Assembly (NCBI GenBank): GCA_963712715.1
Contig: CAVQJI010000041.1
Span: forward strand, 1 to 64,000
Source of the DNA: JAFEDN01 sp963712715
GTDB taxonomy: Bacteria; Pseudomonadota; Gammaproteobacteria; Coxiellales; Coxiellaceae
Direction: 5' to 3'
DNA length: 64,000 nucleotides
The notes beneath the pieces were generated by a model, which saw only the letters and a program-made list of their open reading frames with translations, did no database searches and was not told the origin of the DNA. The translations under genes were made by a program, and so were the position numbers. Positions 25,244 through 33,559 of this stretch are shown one piece after another. Numbering within the stretch: position 1 is the stretch's first letter; the number at the start of each line of letters is the position of its first letter.

Positions 25244-26419
25244 CTGGGGACTTTCAAAAATACTACAACGTAGCAAATACGACCCCTGCAGATTTTGAAA
25301 ATTTGTAAATAAAATATTTAGAAGCTTCACCGGCAGTTCGGCGATAAAACTGCCGAGCTCTGTCAATTGGGAATTTTTGTCCATGGAAAAATAGGGGCCA
25401 TCAGGATTTTTCATAAATGACAGTGTTCGGTTAAAATCTCTAAAGAAAGCATTTGTTTTACCCGTTAAAGATCGATAATTACGCACAGATCTTTCGATGA
25501 TAAGATCGCCCTTTATATAGCCATAAAAATAAACGGAATTTTTGGGGTAATTGGGTCCCGGTTCCAGGTGATAGCCTTCTTTACGTAATATCCCCTGAGT
25601 AACGGCGCGATGAAGACCCTGCTCGCCACCGATGTCAGAGAGATTGGAGTAATATAGTTTGGGTTCATAGTGTTTTACCGCCGATAAAGATTTTTGCAAC
25701 GTTGATTTTTCCAGGGGCGTTAATTTAATTTTTTTTCTTTTGTCCCATAGTTGTTGAATATATTTAATCCTGTTAAGGCCTTCGTCAATAGAATCTTTTG
25801 TGTATTTCTTTAATTCACGATCAATTTTCCCATCTTTTTTCAAAAATGGGAAACTCATCTCCCGATTATTTTGGGTTGAAATCCCGCATCTTTTATTGCT
25901 GGCAGCGACTAAGTGCGAAATGAGTTCATTCTGCAACGCACTTTTGTAATACGCTACCGATGCGTCGGGATGGTAGACAACGCCCAGTTCACCCTTTAAA
26001 ACACTATATAATCCTGTTGAACTCATCGAGTGGGCGGCTTGCCAGGGTATCAATGCAATCGACAAACGCTGTGCCTTTAAATCTGCAATGAGTTGGCCTT
26101 TGGGCAACCAGGTGACATCGGTCAGCAAATCCGACAGAGCCTGCTCACACATTTTTTGTGCCTGCATAAGCTCTGATTTAGGAGTGGCGGCATAAAGTCG
26201 TCCATCTATTTGGATATTTTGAGAATGGATCTGTTCATGGATGAGTGGGTTAAGTCTGATTTCACCCGTCTGTGAAGCAAAAAAATCAGGAATTAATGGC
26301 GGAAGAAACAATGTTGACTGGGCCTGAACCTGTTTTTTTTGTAGTATTTCGGATACAACGACAAGGAAAAATAACAGCGAAAAAATTTTTCTGATTCCTG
26401 GCTGCGGATATAAACGCAT
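25193..26419 (-). CDS. secreted protein of unknown function
   Basis: The 408-residue protein has an N-terminal hydrophobic signal (FSLLFFLVVVSEIL, residues about 13-26), then a mixed, soluble mature part with few cysteines (CEQAL and RCGI) and a basic-aromatic C-terminal half. A WLPKGQLIADLKAQRLSIALIPWQAAHS region and a SNLSDIGGEQGLHRAVTQ region are the most distinctive parts. I do not recognise a family. The last 16 residues (PAIPAKGKISHIRMKY) and the stop come from the repeat element. Export to periplasm or outside is inferred. Confidence 0.7.
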   Translation of the reverse strand: MRLYPQPGIRKIFSLLFFLVVVSEILQKKQVQAQSTLFLPPLIPDFFASQTGEIRLNPLIHEQIHSQNIQIDGRLYAATPKSELMQAQKMCEQALSDLLTDVTWLPKGQLIADLKAQRLSIALIPWQAAHSMSSTGLYSVLKGELGVVYHPDASVAYYKSALQNELISHLVAASNKRCGISTQNNREMSFPFLKKDGKIDRELKKYTKDSIDEGLNRIKYIQQLWDKRKKIKLTPLEKSTLQKSLSAVKHYEPKLYYSNLSDIGGEQGLHRAVTQGILRKEGYHLEPGPNYPKNSVYFYGYIKGDLIIERSVRNYRSLTGKTNAFFRDFNRTLSFMKNPDGPYFSMDKNSQLTELGSFIAELPVKLLNILFTNFQNLQGSYLLRCSIFESPQPAIPAKGKISHIRMKY

Positions 26420-26439
26420 GATGACTCCACTAGAAATTT

Positions 26440-26506
26440 AAACCTAAATCCTCAAGATTCAGTGCAATAGGTCTTCGCAGTAGGAGGCAACTGCAGAATT
26501 TAGGTT
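26440..26506. repeat. palindromic repeat (family 4, copy 2)
   Basis: The right half, GGTCTTCGCAGTAGGAGG then CAACTGCAGAATTTAGG, matches 20891-20968. The left arm (AACCTAAAT) is decayed. The stop codon of the downstream minus-strand gene (26500-26502) lies inside it. Confidence 0.7.
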
Positions 26507-27660
26507 AAAGCCTGTTGCAAATCTTCCTGCAGATCTTCGACAGCTTCAATGCCCACCGACAAACGAATCAGCCCATCGCTGATGCCCAGTTGTTCGCGGG
26601 TTTTTTGAGGAATGGAAGCATGGGTCATAATGGCGGGGTGTTCGATTAAACTCTCCACGCCGCCCAAACTTTCCGCCAGAGTAAAAAGACGGCAGCGCGA
26701 TAACATTTTTTTGGTTTCCTCCAGAGAACACTTGAGAACGGGACTGATCATACCGCCGAATAGCGCCATTTGCCGTTTCGCCAGTTCGTGTTGCGGATGA
26801 GAGGGCAGGCCGGGATAATAAACGCGTTCCACACGCGGATGTTTCTCCAGCCATTGCGCCAATACGAGTGCACTTTGATGATGCCGTTCCATTCTGAGCG
26901 CGAGTGTTTTAAGGCCGCGCAACGCTAAAAAACTGTCAAAAGGCCCTGCGATGGCGCCAACGGCATTTTGCAGATAACCTAATTGTTTGATCAGCTCGGG
27001 ATTATCGCCGACGACAGCGACACCATTAACCACATCCGAATGGCCGTTGAGATATTTAGTTGCGGAGTGAACCACGATATCAAAACCCAGCTCCAGCGGC
27101 CTTTGACTCATGGGGGTTGCAAAAGTATTGTCCGCGCACGAGATTAACTGATGCTGTTTGGCCAGACGGGCGATAGCCTCTAAATCCACAATTTTGAGTA
27201 AAGGATTGCTGGGTGATTCCACCCAAATCATTCGGGTATTGGGGCGAATAGCGTTGCTGACGGCTTGTAAATCCGTCATATCGACAAAGGAAAAATTCAG
27301 ACCCGCGGAACGCTGGCGCACATTGGCGAACAAACGGTACGAGCCGCCATAAACATCGTCCATGACCACCATATGATCGCCGGGATTCAACAATTCCAGC
27401 ACGGTGGCGATCGCCGCCATGCCCGAAGCGAAGGCGAAACCGCGTTGTCCTGATTCCAGATCGGCAACGCAGCGCTCATAAGCAAATCTCGTTGGATTTT
27501 GAGTGCGTGAATACTCAAAACCCTGATGTTCCCCGGGCGCACTCTGGGCATAAGTGGACGTGGCATAGATCGGCATCATCACCGCCCCGGTGGAAGGGTC
27601 GGGGTGCTGGCCACCGTGGATGACTCGGGTCGCTAATTGCGCTTTGCCGGATTGGCTCAT
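26500..27660 (-). CDS. cystathionine gamma-lyase/gamma-synthase family PLP enzyme
   Basis: The 386-residue Cys/Met-metabolism enzyme has TRVIHGGQHPDPSTGAV at the start, YSRTQNPTR (phosphate binding), SGMAAI, and SATKYLNGHSDV with the PLP Lys near residue 200. Synthases and lyases of this family look alike. The upstream, ATGA-overlapping gene is a cystathionine beta-synthase, so cleavage of cystathionine to cysteine (reverse transsulfuration) is the likelier role. The last codons and the stop fall in a palindromic repeat. Confidence 0.9.
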   Translation of the reverse strand: MSQSGKAQLATRVIHGGQHPDPSTGAVMMPIYATSTYAQSAPGEHQGFEYSRTQNPTRFAYERCVADLESGQRGFAFASGMAAIATVLELLNPGDHMVVMDDVYGGSYRLFANVRQRSAGLNFSFVDMTDLQAVSNAIRPNTRMIWVESPSNPLLKIVDLEAIARLAKQHQLISCADNTFATPMSQRPLELGFDIVVHSATKYLNGHSDVVNGVAVVGDNPELIKQLGYLQNAVGAIAGPFDSFLALRGLKTLALRMERHHQSALVLAQWLEKHPRVERVYYPGLPSHPQHELAKRQMALFGGMISPVLKCSLEETKKMLSRCRLFTLAESLGGVESLIEHPAIMTHASIPQKTREQLGISDGLIRLSVGIEAVEDLQEDLQQALT

Positions 27661-28607
27661 AAAAAGCCTCTTTCCCGCATCCAGCCATCGTCGACGAATT
27701 TGGACAAATAGTTGCGAATTGAGTCGGGTAATATCACCAGGCAGCGTTGCCCGGTGGTGAGGGTTTTAGCCGTCTGCAAAGCCGCCCACACCGCGCTGCC
27801 GGACGAACCTCCCACCAGTAAACCTTCTTCCCTGATCAGGCGGCGCGCTGTCAGGAAGGAATCGCGGTCATTGATTTTGATGTAACGGTCTACCAGAGTG
27901 TTGTCCAGAACGGCGGGGATAAAATCATAGCCAATGCCTTCGACCAGATAAGGTTTGACTTCAACGCCGCCGCCCAATATGGATCCATAAGGATCAACAC
28001 CAATAATCTGCACACGGGGATTGTTTTCTTTTAGCCGTTTGGCGATTCCGGTAATCGTGCCACCAGTGCCGGCGCTGATCACGACCATGTCCAGGTCGGA
28101 ACCCATGTCGTCCAGAATTTCCTGGGCGGTGCCGTAATAATGCGCGGCGGGATTATTCGGATTGCCGTACTGGTCTAAAATGTGCGACCGCGGTGTTTCG
28201 CGTTGTAATTTTTTGGCAAGAGAAATATGACTTTCTGGAGAATCCCAGGCGGCTTCCGAAGGTGTGCGATAAATTTTTGCGCCAAGGGCTTCCAGCACCA
28301 CCTGTTTTTCCCGGCTCATCTTTTCCGGCATGGTAATAATAACATGATAGCCTTTAACGGCCCCCGCCAGCGCGATACCAATCCCAGTGTTACCGGAGGA
28401 TGGCTCAATCAGGGTATCACCCGGTCTGATTTGGCCGGCCTTTTCGGCCTGTTCAACCATATAATACCCGATGCGGTCTTTTACCGACCCTCCGGGATTC
28501 ATAAACTCGCACTTGACGTATAATTCACATGGCAAATCCGCGCCAACGCGGTTTAACTTCACTATAGGTGTTTTACCAATGGTCTGTAAAATATTATCGA
28601 AAACCAC
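27657..28607 (-). CDS. cystathionine beta-synthase, catalytic core only
   Basis: The 316-residue PLP enzyme of fold type II has CEFMNPGGSVKDRIG with the PLP Lys (residue about 43), PSSGNTGIG, SAGTGGTITGIA for phosphate, and the ILPDSIRNYLSKFVDDGWM end. These segments follow animal CBS more closely than CysK (for example DNILQTIGKTPIV, MPEKMSREKQ, VEGIGYDFIP). The N-terminal heme domain and the C-terminal CBS pair are absent. It condenses homocysteine with serine. It overlaps the lyase by 4 bp as an operon. Confidence 0.9.
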   Translation of the reverse strand: MVFDNILQTIGKTPIVKLNRVGADLPCELYVKCEFMNPGGSVKDRIGYYMVEQAEKAGQIRPGDTLIEPSSGNTGIGIALAGAVKGYHVIITMPEKMSREKQVVLEALGAKIYRTPSEAAWDSPESHISLAKKLQRETPRSHILDQYGNPNNPAAHYYGTAQEILDDMGSDLDMVVISAGTGGTITGIAKRLKENNPRVQIIGVDPYGSILGGGVEVKPYLVEGIGYDFIPAVLDNTLVDRYIKINDRDSFLTARRLIREEGLLVGGSSGSAVWAALQTAKTLTTGQRCLVILPDSIRNYLSKFVDDGWMRERGFL

Positions 28608-28713
28608 AATTTAGCCCTAATCTTTGCTACGGCGATTAGTAAACCATTCCCCGAGCGGAGCTGTCAATACGCTTAGGCGCTTAGGGAACTATTCAAAAAA
28701 ATAAACTTTCGCC

Positions 28714-28742
28714 TTGACATATCTAAATTGAGATATATTATA
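28714..28742 (+). promoter_or_regulatory. upstream higBA promoter with embedded palindrome
   Basis: TTGACA (28714-28719) and TATTAT (28736-28741) enclose ATATCT-AAATTG-AGATAT (28719-28736). This is the same type of palindrome as in the second promoter, so both probably bind the antitoxin. Confidence 0.55.
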
Positions 28743-28793
28743 TTCTCATTGAATAAAGTTATAACTAATTGATTAGAATTAAACTTTAGTTTT

Positions 28794-28822
28794 TTGACAT
28801 ATCTCAATTTGAGATTTATACT
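28794..28822 (+). promoter_or_regulatory. higBA promoter with operator
   Basis: TTGACA (28794-28799), a 17-bp spacer and TATACT (28817-28822). The spacer holds ATCTCAA-T-TTGAGAT (28801-28815), a perfect 7-bp inverted repeat, well placed for autorepression by HigA. Confidence 0.7.
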
Positions 28823-28840
28823 TAAAATAGGGTAGATAGG

Positions 28841-29118
28841 ATGCATATTATAACTAAGAAACGGATAAGAGCTAAGAACTCTATCCGGAAGCTAAATCAC
28901 CTGGAGGGTTGGTATAAAATTATGAAAAAAATATTTTCCCCAACTTCGATTCTAAGAAAACCTTTAATACAGTTGATAAGGTTGGGAAATTTCATGTATT
29001 TGATATCGGCGGTAATAAATTAAGATTAATAGCAGTCATACATCATAACCGGAAAAAGGTTTAATTAAAAAAATATTGTCGCATAAAGAATACGACGAAG
29101 ACCAATGGAAAAAATAGG
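28841..29118 (+). pseudogene. higB: HigB-type mRNA interferase toxin, broken
   Basis: The start (MHIITKKRIRAKNSI, LEGWYKIMKK) is HigB-like. The frame then slips. The core TVDKVGKFHVFDIGGNKLRLIAVIHHNRKKV is read one frame over, an in-frame TAA replaces the next codon, and LKKILSHKEYDEDQWKK completes the family end at 29118. One frameshift plus one nonsense codon make the toxin inactive, whereas the antitoxin gene downstream is intact. Confidence 0.75.
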
Positions 29119-29126
29119 AGAAAATT

Positions 29127-29534
29127 ATGAAAAACCATTCATTAGAAATAGCAATTAAACATTGGGTTTATATTAAACCGGTTGCCGCATTTCCAAAAAA
29201 TGAGAAAGAATTTAATAAGCTGGTTTCTTACCTTGATAAGTTGTTAGATATAGTAGGTGATGATGAAAATCATCCCGCAATTGGTCTGGTTGACGTGATC
29301 GGTAATCTCATTGCATCTTATGAAGATCAAAACTATAAGGAAATCACAGGTAATAGTATCGATGCTTTAAAATATTTGATGGAAAGCCATAACTTGAAAC
29401 AATCAGATTTATCTAAAATTGTTAGTCAAGGAGTCTTATCAGAAATTCTTAATGGAAAGCGTTCACTTAGTTTAAGACATATTAAATTACTAGGTAAATA
29501 TTTTAATGTTGATCCATCAACTTTCATAGATTGA
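29127..29534 (+). CDS. higA: HigA-type antitoxin
   Basis: The 135-residue protein ends with an HTH_XRE domain: LMESHNLKQSDLSKIVSQGVLSEILNGKRSLSLRHIKLLGKYFNVDPSTF (residues about 85-134). The first ~80 residues are the HigA-specific helical part. It should neutralise HigB and repress the operon through the palindromes upstream. The frame is intact with an AGGAGAAA ribosome-binding site. Confidence 0.88.
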   Translation: MKNHSLEIAIKHWVYIKPVAAFPKNEKEFNKLVSYLDKLLDIVGDDENHPAIGLVDVIGNLIASYEDQNYKEITGNSIDALKYLMESHNLKQSDLSKIVSQGVLSEILNGKRSLSLRHIKLLGKYFNVDPSTFID

Positions 29535-29613
29535 TTTTTTTACCGGGTATTGACGGTTCTCGATTTGTAGTAGCATACGCTTATTGATTCATTAGCAAAC
29601 GAGGAAAATCGCC

Positions 29614-29862
29614 ATGCAGGTCAAAGATATTAACCAGTGGGTGCAACAGATACTGGCGGCTTTGCCGCCGGGATTACAACAGTTACCGCAGAATTGTCAG
29701 CAGCATTTGCGGGACGCCATATCCAGTACGCTCAGTAAGTGCGATCTGGTGACGCGCGAGGAATTTGACGCGCAGACCGGAGTGCTATTAAAAACTCGCG
29801 CCAGACTGGAACAGCTTGAAAAACGGCTGCAGGAACTGGAAGGATCGCTGCCCGGCCAATGA
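29614..29862 (+). CDS. ubiK: ubiquinone biosynthesis accessory factor UbiK
   Basis: The 82-residue BMFP-family protein has an amphipathic N-terminal helix and a C-terminal coiled coil (LTREEFDAQTGVLLKTRARLEQLEKRLQELE type, residues about 44-77). UbiK scaffolds the Ubi complex. It overlaps the comM start by ATGA. Confidence 0.88.
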   Translation: MQVKDINQWVQQILAALPPGLQQLPQNCQQHLRDAISSTLSKCDLVTREEFDAQTGVLLKTRARLEQLEKRLQELEGSLPGQ

Positions 29863-31361
29863 GTCTGGCTGTTGTGCATAGCCGCGCCAGCGCGGGTATC
29901 CAGGCGCCACCGGTCATTATCGAAGTCCATTTATCGAAAGGGCTGCCGGGGCTGAGTATTGTCGGATTGCCGGAAACCGCTGTTAAGGAAAGCCGCCACC
30001 GCGTTCGCAGCGCCATTATCAACAGCGGTTTTGAATTCCCGGTGCGGCGTATCACCGTCAATCTGGGACCTGCCGATCTACCCAAAGAAGGCGGCCGTTT
30101 TGATTTACCGATTGCCTTGGGTATTTTGGCGGCGTCCGGACAAATTCCCACGGAAATTTTGGCGGGATATGAAATTGTGGGAGAGCTGGCGCTTTCCGGG
30201 GAAATCCGATCCTGCCAGGGAATATTGCCAGTGGCTATTGCTGCGCATCGGGCAGGCCGCCGACTCATTATGCCTCTCGTTAATGTGGAAGAATCTTTAC
30301 TCATCAGTGAATTGATCGGATTCGGCGCTCCACATTTGACAGGGGTTTGCGCGCATTTTACCGGGCGTGAATCCTTACCCCGGTCCATTCAGGGTGTTTC
30401 TGCTCATGAATCGCACGCCGGAGAATGGCTGGATTTATCCCAGGTGCACGGTCAGGCGCACGGGCGCAGGGCGCTGGAGATCGCGGCGGCGGGCGGGCAC
30501 AGTTTACTCATGGCGGGTCCGCCCGGGTCGGGCAAAACCATGCTGGCTTCGCGCCTGGCGACTATCCTGCCTTCCATGTCTGAAAACGAGGCGCTGGAGG
30601 TTGCATCTGTATATTCCGTAAGCCGGTTGGGGTTTGATTTTCGCCGGTGGCAGTGCCGGCCTTTTCGCGCCCCTCATCACTCAGCGTCCAGCGTGGCGCT
30701 GGTCGGAGGCGGCAATCCCCCGCAACCCGGCGAAATTTCGCTGGCGCACCATGGGGTATTATTCCTGGATGAATTACCGGAATTTAACCGTTCGGTTCTC
30801 GAAGGCTTGCGCGAGCCGCTGGAAGCAGGTTGGGTGACTATTTCGCGGGCCGGACACCAAACCGCCTTCCCGGCAATTTTTCAGTTGGTGGCGGCGATGA
30901 ACCCTTGCCCGTGCGGGTATCACGGTGATAGTAAAGGCCGATGCCAGTGTAAACTGGATGAGTTGCGGCGTTATCAACAAAAAATCTCCGGCCCTTTGCT
31001 CGATCGAATTGACATGCACTTGGCCATTCATGCTCTGCCAACCGCTGTATTAATTGGGCAGTCATCCGTTCAAAATGAAAATAGTGAGAAAGTTAGAAAT
31101 CGGGTTTGCGAGGTTCGGGAAATTCAGCGGCAACGGCAGCAAAAGATCAATACGGCTCTTAATGGTGAAGAGATATCTAAATACTGCTGTCTCGATGCGG
31201 ATAATCAACAATTTTTGAGTCACGCCGTCGATACGTTGGGCTTATCCGCCCGCGCTTATCACCGTATTTTGAAACTGGCCCGCACGATCGCTGATATCGG
31301 CCATTGCGACAGGATTAGCCGTGCACATTTGCAGGAAGCGATCAGCTACCGGCGCGCATGA
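29859..31361 (+). CDS. comM: ComM/YifB-family AAA+ protein
   Basis: The 500-residue protein has an N-terminal Lon-like subdomain, an Mg-chelatase-type AAA+ core with P-loop GPPGSGKT (residues 220-227), Walker B-like LFLDELPEF and the CPCGYHGD zinc-type motif, and a C-terminal helical lid. ComM is a branch-migration helicase that extends donor DNA in natural transformation. It is widespread, so competence is not proved by it. The stop lies 6 bp before a palindromic repeat. Confidence 0.95.
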   Translation: MSLAVVHSRASAGIQAPPVIIEVHLSKGLPGLSIVGLPETAVKESRHRVRSAIINSGFEFPVRRITVNLGPADLPKEGGRFDLPIALGILAASGQIPTEILAGYEIVGELALSGEIRSCQGILPVAIAAHRAGRRLIMPLVNVEESLLISELIGFGAPHLTGVCAHFTGRESLPRSIQGVSAHESHAGEWLDLSQVHGQAHGRRALEIAAAGGHSLLMAGPPGSGKTMLASRLATILPSMSENEALEVASVYSVSRLGFDFRRWQCRPFRAPHHSASSVALVGGGNPPQPGEISLAHHGVLFLDELPEFNRSVLEGLREPLEAGWVTISRAGHQTAFPAIFQLVAAMNPCPCGYHGDSKGRCQCKLDELRRYQQKISGPLLDRIDMHLAIHALPTAVLIGQSSVQNENSEKVRNRVCEVREIQRQRQQKINTALNGEEISKYCCLDADNQQFLSHAVDTLGLSARAYHRILKLARTIADIGHCDRISRAHLQEAISYRRA

Positions 31362-31367
31362 CGAATT

Positions 31368-31453
31368 CGTCATTGCGAGCGTGAGCGAAGCAATCCAGTT
31401 CGAACTTTGTAGAAATTTTGTACTGGATTGCTTCGCTCGCGCTCGCAATGACG
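31368..31453. repeat. 86-bp palindrome (family 2, copy 2)
   Basis: The arms CGTCATTGCGAGCGTGAGCG and GCGAGCGCAAGCGAGC-type complement carry GAAGCAATCCAGT.C around TTTGTAGAAAT. It fills the gap between the convergent genes comM and ddl exactly and could form a transcript-end hairpin for both. Confidence 0.9.
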
Positions 31454-31455
31454 GT

Positions 31456-32436
31456 TTAACTTAATGGCAGTGTCCCCAGGTGGTCCCGGTCCGCCTGCCT
31501 TGCGAACGCGCGTTCCGCCAGCAAACTGACCAGAGCAGGGAAGGAGAGTCCAACTGCCCGGGCGGCGTCCGGGAACAGGCTGGTGGGAGTCATTCCCGGG
31601 AGCGTGTTGACCTCCAGCAAAATGGGTTCGCCCTGTTTTGGGACGACAAAGTCGGCACGCGATAAATCCCGGCAGCCTAAAACCTGATGAGCCAGGATAG
31701 CCACTTCCTGCACCCGCCGGTATTGAGCTTCGGGTAGCGGCGCCGGCAGGACATGTTCGCTTAATCCGGGGGTATAGCGGTGTTCGAAATCATACCAGGT
31801 GCCTGGCGGCGTTTTAATTTCAATGACCGGCAAAGCCTCTGTGGTGTCGCGCTCTAAAATACCCGCGGTGATTTCCGCGCCTATAATCTTTTCTTCCACC
31901 AGGACCCTCGGCCCGAAACCGAAAGCAGTGTACAAACCTTTACGCACTTCCTCAGGGGTACTGGCGAATGAAATCCCGATGCTGGAACCTTCACAGGCGG
32001 GTTTTATCACCACCTGATCACCAAGCGTTTCTAAAATTTCTTGGGCTTTTTTTTCTAACGATTGCGTCTGGTGGACAACCATGCCCCTGGCGACCGGTAA
32101 GCCGTGCAGCTTAAAAATCTGTTTGGCGAGAATTTTATCCATTGCCAGCACGTTGGCTTCCACACCGCAACCCACGAAAGGAAATCCGCAGATGGTCAGC
32201 AACCCTTGCAGAATCCCGTCTTCTCCCCATTTGCCATGCACCGCAGGGAATACCACATCAGGATTGAGTTTACGCAAAATTTTATCGATCTGGTGGTCCA
32301 GTTCAATGAGATGAACCGATGAATAATTTTCCTGGAGTGCCTTCGCGATGCATTTCGCGGTTGAGCGTGAGACGTCGGCCTCTTTCGAGGGGCCGCCGCA
32401 AATGACGGCTATAGAAAGTTGATGGTTAACGCGCAT
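31456..32436 (-). CDS. ddl: D-alanine--D-alanine ligase
   Basis: The 326-residue ATP-grasp ligase supplies D-Ala-D-Ala for peptidoglycan. It shows AVICGGPSKEADVS at the start, HGKWGEDGILQGLL, VIKPACEGSSIGIS in the ATP-grasp region and LLEVNTLPGMTPTSL near the end for metal and D-Ala binding. It stands alone on the minus strand and converges with comM. Confidence 0.95.
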   Translation of the reverse strand: MRVNHQLSIAVICGGPSKEADVSRSTAKCIAKALQENYSSVHLIELDHQIDKILRKLNPDVVFPAVHGKWGEDGILQGLLTICGFPFVGCGVEANVLAMDKILAKQIFKLHGLPVARGMVVHQTQSLEKKAQEILETLGDQVVIKPACEGSSIGISFASTPEEVRKGLYTAFGFGPRVLVEEKIIGAEITAGILERDTTEALPVIEIKTPPGTWYDFEHRYTPGLSEHVLPAPLPEAQYRRVQEVAILAHQVLGCRDLSRADFVVPKQGEPILLEVNTLPGMTPTSLFPDAARAVGLSFPALVSLLAERAFARQADRDHLGTLPLS

Positions 32437-32502
32437 GCCCGAATTTTAACATGAGTTTTTGCTATCATCAATGACAATTGTTATGATATTGCGCAAGCAA
32501 AA

Positions 32503-32576
32503 GCGCCCGTAGCTCAGATGGATAGAGCGTCGGCCTCCGAAGCCGAAGGCCACAGGTTCGACTCCTGTCGGGCGCA
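32503..32576 (+). tRNA. tRNA-Arg (anticodon CCG)
   Basis: The 7-bp acceptor stem (GCGCCCG/CGGGCGC), D arm with AGATGG, anticodon stem TCGGC/GCCGA with loop CTCCGAA (anticodon CCG) and T arm ACAGG-TTCGACT-CCTGT all fold normally. The discriminator is A and no CCA is encoded. It reads CGG arginine codons. Confidence 0.97.
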
Positions 32577-32651
32577 TTTTTATCACAAACTTTCTTTCTG
32601 GGGCTCGGCCCTTCTATCACACTCACCCATTCAGAGGTCACTGAATATACT

Positions 32652-32680
32652 TTGACATCTTTACACTTTGTATGTACAAT
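32652..32680 (+). promoter_or_regulatory. brnTA promoter
   Basis: TTGACA (32652-32657), 17 bp, TACAAT (32675-32680). The sequence TTGTA-TG-TACAA (32669-32680) overlaps the -10 box and would be a suitable BrnA operator. brnT begins at 32686. Confidence 0.65.
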
Positions 32681-32685
32681 AAGAT

Positions 32686-32964
32686 ATGCATCTTGAATGG
32701 GATAACAAGAAAAACAAGATTAATTTTGAAAAGCACGGAGTACGCTTTGAGGATGCTTCATGGGTGTTTGACGGAGAAACAATCACCTTTGAAGATGACA
32801 GAAAAGACTATGGTGAAAGGCGCTATATTACTTTAGGTCTATTGGAGAGGTGGGTTATTGTTGTGGTTCATACTTTACGCAATGATAATGTTCGAATTAT
32901 TTCTATGAGGAAAGCTAATGAACGCGAAAAGAAAATCTATTATGAGCGACTTAAAAAAAATTAA
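32686..32964 (+). CDS. brnT: BrnT ribonuclease toxin
   Basis: The 92-residue RelE-fold toxin has FEWDxxKxxxNxxKHGVxFEDA-type start (LEWDNKKNKINFEKHGVRFEDA), then YGERRYITLGLL and NVRIISMRKANEREKKIYYE. The Arg and His positions typical of BrnT (RIISMRKAN, KHG) are present. It cuts RNA when BrnA is lost. It is immediately followed by an overlapping antitoxin gene. Confidence 0.92.
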   Translation: MHLEWDNKKNKINFEKHGVRFEDASWVFDGETITFEDDRKDYGERRYITLGLLERWVIVVVHTLRNDNVRIISMRKANEREKKIYYERLKKN

Positions 32965-33199
32965 TCATCTTAAAGATAATGAGATTGACTATTCAGACAG
33001 TCCTGAATTGGATGATACTTTTTTTACTCGTGAAATAGTCGAGCTCCCCAAAAATAAAGATGTCGTGACACTGAGAGTGGATCATGAAGTTCTTAACTGG
33101 TTCAAAAAACAGGGTAAGGGGTATCAGACTAAAATGAATGCTGTATTAAAGTCGTATGTTAAAGCTCATAGACAGGAAAAAAGAAAAGTAAATGGTTAA
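32942..33199 (+). CDS. brnA: BrnA antitoxin
   Basis: The antitoxin of the pair has PELDDTFFTREIVELPK in the toxin-wrapping part and VVTLRVDHEVLNWFKKQGKGYQTKMNAVLKSYVKAH as the ribbon-helix-helix DNA-binding end. The frame is open from 32918, but ATG at 32942 (MSDLKK) is the likelier start. It overlaps brnT by 23 bp. The stop lies 4 bp before a family 1 element. Confidence 0.9.
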   Translation: MSDLKKINHLKDNEIDYSDSPELDDTFFTREIVELPKNKDVVTLRVDHEVLNWFKKQGKGYQTKMNAVLKSYVKAHRQEKRKVNG

Positions 33200-33203
33200 A
33201 TGT

Positions 33204-33420
33204 CCAGCAATTCCCGCTGGGTACAGCGGCAATTGCTTCCTATTTATATCCTGCGCTCGGCGGAGCCGATGCTCGGAATGAAGGGGGAGCGCTGCGCGCT
33301 GCTCCCCCTTGCGATCCCCCATCGCGCAAAGAATTTTCTACGAAAATTATTTTTCTTTATGAAAAATTAATCCTATATTTCATCTATTTAAATCCATTTT
33401 ATTCCCAGCGGGAATTGCTG
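33204..33420 (+). repeat. MITE-like element (family 1, copy C1), complete
   Basis: This is the cleanest copy at 217 bp. The terminal inverted repeats are CCAGCAATTCCCGCTGGG and CCCAGCGGGAATTGCTG. The centre holds CTGCGCTCGGCGGAGCCGATGC, the GGGGGAG/CTCCCCC hairpin, GCGATCCCCCATCGCG and an AT-rich right half. There is no coding frame of its own. Confidence 0.9.
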
Positions 33421-33428
33421 ATAAATGT

Positions 33429-33559
33429 CCAGCGATTCCCACTAAAGGAAAAATCAGCTATATCTGCATGAGATATTGAAATAATTATTTTTCAATATAA
33501 ATATTTTTCGCAGAAAATACCTTGCGCCATGGGGGATAATATTCACCGAGAATTGCTGG
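33429..33559 (-). repeat. MITE-like element (family 1, copy C2), half, reversed
   Basis: This corresponds to the right half of copy B in reverse orientation (TTTCAATATAAATATTTTTC, CGCAGAAAATACCTTGCG, CCATGGGGGAT). It ends in GAATTGCTGG, which codes the last residues (SSNSR) and stop of ubiB. Confidence 0.85.
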
